Part shown: piece by piece, positions 13,439 through 16,955 of the stretch
Layout: the number at the start of each line of letters is the position of its first letter
Numbering within the stretch: the first letter of the stretch is position 1
Assembly: GCA_903913345.1 (NCBI GenBank)
Contig: CAIWLA010000105.1
Coordinates: 1-16,955 of the forward strand
DNA length: 16,955 nucleotides
From: an uncultured Magnetococcales bacterium
GTDB taxonomy: Bacteria; Pseudomonadota; Magnetococcia; Magnetococcales; Magnetaquicoccaceae
Direction: 5' to 3'
Translations under genes and position numbers: made by a program
The notes under the pieces: generated by a model
What the model was told of the DNA's origin: nothing
Databases searched by the model: none
Seen by the model: only the letters and a program-made list of their open reading frames with translations

Positions 13439-16400
13439 CTACGATTTGAAAAGCGAAAACCGCTTCTGGCTGTCCAGAAAATCCGCTGTCTGCTGGGCGA
13501 TAAAGGCGGTCAAGGGCTGCCATGAACGACCGTTCTGACTCCTGAACGCCTGCAACAGAGTGGGAGCCAACAGTGGCACGGCTTGATCCCCCATGGAGAC
13601 CCCCGGCAACGACGCCCCCCCCCGTCCGGCCATCACCACCAGGGCACGCCGGCCCTCCCGCATCTCCCGTGCCCGTTGTGTCATCGCCGGCAACAGACGC
13701 GCGAAAGGACCGCTCTCCGCCGATCGCTCTCTGGGGAGAGGCAAAACCGCCCTTGGAGCGGTCTTGACCGACGAATCCGAATCGGAAACCGACTGATAGG
13801 CCACCAAAAGAGAGTCGTTGAGCGATACGGTCTCTGCCCATGCGGTCGCCACCGGGGGCAACGGTGCGGGGGCAGGGGAGAGGGATGGGCAGGTCTCCTC
13901 CACCCGATGACCATTCGGCACCCCCTCCCCGGTCTCCGGGTGACACACCGGAGCAGGAGGGGTGGCCGGTTGCACGGAACCCGCCACCGCTTGCGACCGC
14001 AAGGCCTGGACAATCTCCTGACTTCCGGCCCACAACCGATCGCCCTGCTCGTGAACGGTATGGATCAGGGTTTGCAATTGCAACGGCGTGGCCCGACCGA
14101 TCCTGGCATCCAACGCCGCAACCGAACGATTGACCTCGGTGGCCACCCGTTCCATCAAACGCATCTCCTCACCCCGTTGCCGGGCCATGAGTTGGGCCAT
14201 CTCGGTCACGGTCGGTGCCAGGGTGGCGATGCGGGCAAAAAGCCGATCGCCCTGTTCCCGTACCGTATCCGCCAACATTTTCATATTCAACGGCGTGGCC
14301 CGGCCAATCCTGGCATCCAACGTCGTCACCGCCCGGTTGACCTCTTTGACCACCTCTTTCAGCAGACGCCGCTCCTCATGACGTTGCCGGGAGAGAATAC
14401 GGGTCATTTCCACCAAAACCGGCTGCAGGGCCGTCTGGTTGGCCAACGGCTCCATCCCCTCCGGCCCCTCTGACTCTCCATCCCCCAGAGGCTCCTCCGA
14501 TGGCTCCGTTGACCCGCTCCCCACCAACGCGGCAGCGGATGACAGTGGGGCCAACCGCTCAACGACCTCTTCCAACAGCCGTTCAAAGGCCGCCTCACCG
14601 GCCATGACCAACCGTTCCCCCTCCTGACGCCAGCCATCCAGCAGGGGCTGGAGACTCTGTTCGTTCAGAACGGCCACCACCTCCCCCGTGGGGACCGGCG
14701 TTGCCGCAGCCAACAGGGCAGCGTGGGCCGGACTGGAGAGACTCTCCAACCGATCCAGCAACCGTTGATGGCCGTCATGCACCCGCTCCCCCTCCTGTTG
14801 AATGCGGTCAAACAGCGACTCCAGATCGGGTATCCAGGCCGATGCCACCACCGACTCGTCCGCCAACGCCGCCTTGGCGGTCAACGCCTGGCTGACGGCA
14901 GCCAACTGATCGACAATCCGGGTGAGAACCGCCGAGGCGTTCGGATCATCCATCCGGGCAGAACCGGTCGAACGGGATGAGATCTGTTCCGTCAACAGAC
15001 GATTCAGGGTGTCCGCATTGGCCTGGAGCAGACGCTCTCCTTCGCTGCGAATGGCATCGGCCAGTACCGTCAGGTCGGGCAGGGTATCGACCGCCCAGAC
15101 CTTGCTCTCCAGCGCGGCGGTCACCCGATCCAGTTGTTGCACAATCTGGGCAAAATGGCTCTGCACGGTATCGTTCAGGGTTTTTTGGCCCACATCGGGC
15201 ATCTGTTCCATCTCGCGGCGCAGGTTGGCGAAGAAAGGAGCCAGCCCCACCTCTCCCAGACTGGCCACGGCCTGCTCCATGCGCACGGCCACCCGCTCCA
15301 GCAACCCTTCCCGCTCGGACGGTGCCAATTCGGAGAGGGTGGTGGTGGCGGTGGCCGCCGTCAGGCGGTGACCAATCCCCTCCAGAAGGGTCTGCATGGT
15401 CTCCTCGTTGGCACGCATCCACCGCGCCCCCTCGTGGCGCACGGCCTGCAATACCGCATCCGCACTCGACTGGGTCGCCGAGACCTCCATCTTTTCGCCC
15501 AGAGCGAGAATGGCCCGTTCAATCTGGCTGCCCATCTGTTCCATCAGGAGAGGCAGGTCGTCCGACCGGGCGGAACGCTCCACTGACGGGAACGGGTCAG
15601 CCGGTGCCACCCGGTGCGATAATTCGGTTTTGAGGGTCGCCATCACTTCGAGATGGGCCGTCTGCATCCGCATCCCCTCTTCCCGCAAGGCGGCAACCAG
15701 GGGTGCCATCTCCATCGGCGTTCCAACGGTGGCCATCCGCTCTCCCAGGGTCTCCATCGCCTGTTCCAATTGGCCCGCCACCCGCTCCACAACCCCTTCA
15801 TTCAGGAAGGATTCCGCCGGAGGCTTGCCCGTCTGTGCCTGAAAGCTCGGTTGGGTGATCACTTGATGCAGACGGTCGGCGATCTCCTGCAACTGCCGCG
15901 ATTGGGTCTGGGTCGCCTGGAGTTGCTCCCGGCCAATCGAATCGTCACCGGTCCAGACCACCCGTTCCAGCCACAACTGGCAAATCAACTCGGCCTCCCG
16001 CTCCAGGCGGTATTTATGGCGTTTTTCCTCCCAGGAAAAGAGGAGGGCAATGGCCAGACCGGCAATGGAAGAGAGAAATTTGATCGAAGCGGCGTTGAGC
16101 AGCCCCATCAGGGCACTCTGGGTCGTGTAGAGGTCGCCACTCGCCATTCCCTGAATGGTAAAATGGATGGCCGCCACCAGGCCGACCAGAGTGACCAATA
16201 CCCCCACACCCACCAACAGGTTGGGAACAGTGCGATAATAATAGTGGGCCGCCTCCCGTCCCATCAGGAGATCGGCACTAAAAAAATGACCTGGAGTGCG
16301 ACTGCCATACAGGGGAACGCCTCGGGTCGGCGGTACCACCAGCGTCTTGCTGAAGGCCGACCAGGCGGGAGCCAGCAGACGGTGCCGAACCAATGCCTCG

Positions 16401-16609
16401 CTGATCTCTGCATAGCGGGCGGCAAAGAGAATCGGCTCCTCCGGCGTCTCTTCCAACTGTCGTCGCATATCGACCAGTTGCCGGTACAACGGACGAAAAA
16501 AATGGCCCTGCAAGGCGAACCAATGACCGCTCCCCCACAACAGAAGGAGACCGGCCGCCGCCCAAGGTGTCCACGCATGATTCAGCCACTGCAGAGTCCA
16601 GTCCAACAT
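13439..16609 (-). CDS. ZorA/MotA/TolQ/ExbB-like proton-channel protein with a long repetitive helical tail
   Basis: The predicted protein is 1056 aa. Membrane segments lie at about residues 11-33 (WTPWAAAGLLLLW), 129-152 (VPNLLVGVGVLVTLVGLVAA) and 167-193 (ALMGLLNAA then FLSSIAGLAIALLFSW). The pair VPNLLVGVGVLVTLVGL and KFLSSIAGLAIAL matches the MotA/TolQ/ExbB core, and most closely the ZorA version, in which a channel Thr and a GL follow PNLL. Residues about 230-880 form a helical tail with eight degenerate copies of a unit centred on RxEGxRL (near 309, 391, 464, 521, 604, 661, 784, 853). A proline-rich linker (about 880-925) and a final helical region follow. In Zorya defence, ZorA pairs with ZorB to form a proton-driven motor with a long intracellular tail. 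No zorB-like frame follows here. The start at 16609 has GGAGAG at 16614-16619; an in-frame ATG at 16636 with a weaker site is an alternative. Confidence 0.75.
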   Translation of the reverse strand: MLDWTLQWLNHAWTPWAAAGLLLLWGSGHWFALQGHFFRPLYRQLVDMRRQLEETPEEPILFAARYAEISEALVRHRLLAPAWSAFSKTLVVPPTRGVPLYGSRTPGHFFSADLLMGREAAHYYYRTVPNLLVGVGVLVTLVGLVAAIHFTIQGMASGDLYTTQSALMGLLNAASIKFLSSIAGLAIALLFSWEEKRHKYRLEREAELICQLWLERVVWTGDDSIGREQLQATQTQSRQLQEIADRLHQVITQPSFQAQTGKPPAESFLNEGVVERVAGQLEQAMETLGERMATVGTPMEMAPLVAALREEGMRMQTAHLEVMATLKTELSHRVAPADPFPSVERSARSDDLPLLMEQMGSQIERAILALGEKMEVSATQSSADAVLQAVRHEGARWMRANEETMQTLLEGIGHRLTAATATTTLSELAPSEREGLLERVAVRMEQAVASLGEVGLAPFFANLRREMEQMPDVGQKTLNDTVQSHFAQIVQQLDRVTAALESKVWAVDTLPDLTVLADAIRSEGERLLQANADTLNRLLTEQISSRSTGSARMDDPNASAVLTRIVDQLAAVSQALTAKAALADESVVASAWIPDLESLFDRIQQEGERVHDGHQRLLDRLESLSSPAHAALLAAATPVPTGEVVAVLNEQSLQPLLDGWRQEGERLVMAGEAAFERLLEEVVERLAPLSSAAALVGSGSTEPSEEPLGDGESEGPEGMEPLANQTALQPVLVEMTRILSRQRHEERRLLKEVVKEVNRAVTTLDARIGRATPLNMKMLADTVREQGDRLFARIATLAPTVTEMAQLMARQRGEEMRLMERVATEVNRSVAALDARIGRATPLQLQTLIHTVHEQGDRLWAGSQEIVQALRSQAVAGSVQPATPPAPVCHPETGEGVPNGHRVEETCPSLSPAPAPLPPVATAWAETVSLNDSLLVAYQSVSDSDSSVKTAPRAVLPLPRERSAESGPFARLLPAMTQRAREMREGRRALVVMAGRGGASLPGVSMGDQAVPLLAPTLLQAFRSQNGRSWQPLTAFIAQQTADFLDSQKRFSLFKS
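14024..14407 (-). repeat. Recent 207-bp tandem duplication inside the channel-protein tail
   Basis: The copy encoded by 14201-14407 (69 residues) is followed by a second copy at 14024-14200. Both contain LDARIGRATPL and EQGDRL, with RQR.EE.RL at the beginning of each. At DNA level, 14081-14090 and 14288-14297 are identical (caacggcgtg), and the flanking bases agree at most positions with an exact 207-base offset. Other repeats in this tail are much more diverged, so this pair appears to be the youngest expansion. Confidence 0.8.
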
Positions 16610-16955
16610 ACGGCTCTCCGTCAAAATTTTGGACATGTCATGAGGGTTCTTTTGTGCTGTTCTTGACCTGCACAAAAAAAATCGAGTACATCCGTTGAAT
16701 TATCCCCTGGCCGGGATGCCTGTCTGCGACACCTTGAAGCCAAGACGATCCTCCACGCGACCATGGATGCAAGATTCATGCTAAAGTTATTGAAACGCCA
16801 TCCTTCCCGTTTGGACGGCCCCCTGTCAACCGATCGCTGTCGCTCCGCAGAGGGTTTGAAACGGCGGAGCCTAAGGAGCCTGGCAAAAATAACTTGAACA
16901 TCTTGCTTGTCTTTTGGTCCGCCCGCGTCGTTGCAAAAAGGCTTACATACTGATA
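16610..16955. other. Right-edge intergenic region, no convincing gene
   Basis: These 346 bases upstream of the channel gene hold its presumed promoter and ribosome site. The only other structures seen are an inverted repeat GCTCCGC/GCGGAGC (16842-16848 with 16864-16870) whose loop contains GTTTGAAAC, and a direct repeat GGAGCCT-AA-GGAGCCT around 16866-16881. A rightward 44-codon frame from ATG 16765 (MDARFMLKLLKRHP...) and a leftward frame open to the edge have no recognisable domain and no clear ribosome site. The block 16842-16955 has the look of an interspersed repeat or element end, but this cannot be confirmed from one copy. Confidence 0.4.
16699..16726 (-). promoter_or_regulatory. Possible promoter of the ZorA-like gene
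   Basis: On the minus strand, CAGACA (complement of 16721-16726, 4 of 6 to -35) is followed after 16 bases by GATAAT (complement of 16699-16704, 5 of 6 to -10). Transcription would begin near 16692, about 80 bases before the chosen start. This is a match by eye only. Confidence 0.3.

Noticed and set aside
13583..14473. Rightward 296-codon open frame opposite the large channel gene
   Set aside because: It is antisense to a gene with a continuous repeat structure. It is rich in H, R and P, repeats simply mirror the duplication on the other strand, and no domain is visible.
1..16955. tRNA, rRNA, CRISPR array or complete insertion sequence
   Set aside because: No tRNA-like cloverleaf with a TTCGA arm, no regularly spaced identical repeats with unique spacers, and no transposase frame was seen.

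Overview
The window reads as chromosomal DNA of a Gram-negative bacterium, most likely a proteobacterium. It encodes an outer-membrane Omp85/TamA protein and its inner-membrane partner TamB, a CheW-type chemosensory coupling protein, and a PAP2 lipid phosphatase. Most genes are GC-rich (a hand count of 6001-6060 in tamB gives 39 of 60 G+C). I cannot name the species. A magnetotactic-type (Magnetococcia) or alphaproteobacterial background would fit the gene content and the GC-rich intergenic repeat, but that is only an impression.

Left part (1-9203). A gene truncated by the window edge runs leftwards (1-383) and carries the start of a DACNV-like sensor domain, which in its family precedes a diadenylate cyclase domain. 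After a 262-bp divergent intergenic region, a rightward series follows: an extended-SDR nucleotide-sugar epimerase/dehydratase (646-1668), tamA (1672-3552, three bases after the epimerase stop), a CheW protein whose fold is split by a zinc-binding CZB domain (3706-4518), and tamB (4581-9203). TamA and TamB together form the translocation and assembly (or lipid transport) bridge across the periplasm. The CheW-CZB gene between them is unexpected and may have its own promoter.

Middle part (9203-12578). Directly after tamB lies a 108-bp element with terminal inverted repeats and three internal stem-loops. Next come three tightly packed rightward genes of visibly lower GC (about 37-42% in four hand-counted 60-base samples): a DUF262 (GmrSD-N/ParB-like) protein, an OLD/RecF-like ATPase with a DUF3696 tail that overlaps it by 4 bp, and an unrecognised 312-aa protein. 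This looks like a horizontally acquired anti-phage cassette and resembles the Menshen-type three-gene architecture as I recall it. It is the main candidate for an interesting system here.

Right part (12664-16955). Two leftward genes follow: a PAP2 phosphatase (12664-13266) and a very large protein (13439-16609) with a ZorA/MotA/ExbB-like proton-channel head and a long tail of degenerate repeats, two of which are a recent tandem duplication. Between these genes sits a nested GC-rich inverted repeat (13331-13408) that contains a good leftward intrinsic terminator. No ZorB-like partner is visible next to the channel gene inside the window. The last 346 bases contain no convincing gene.
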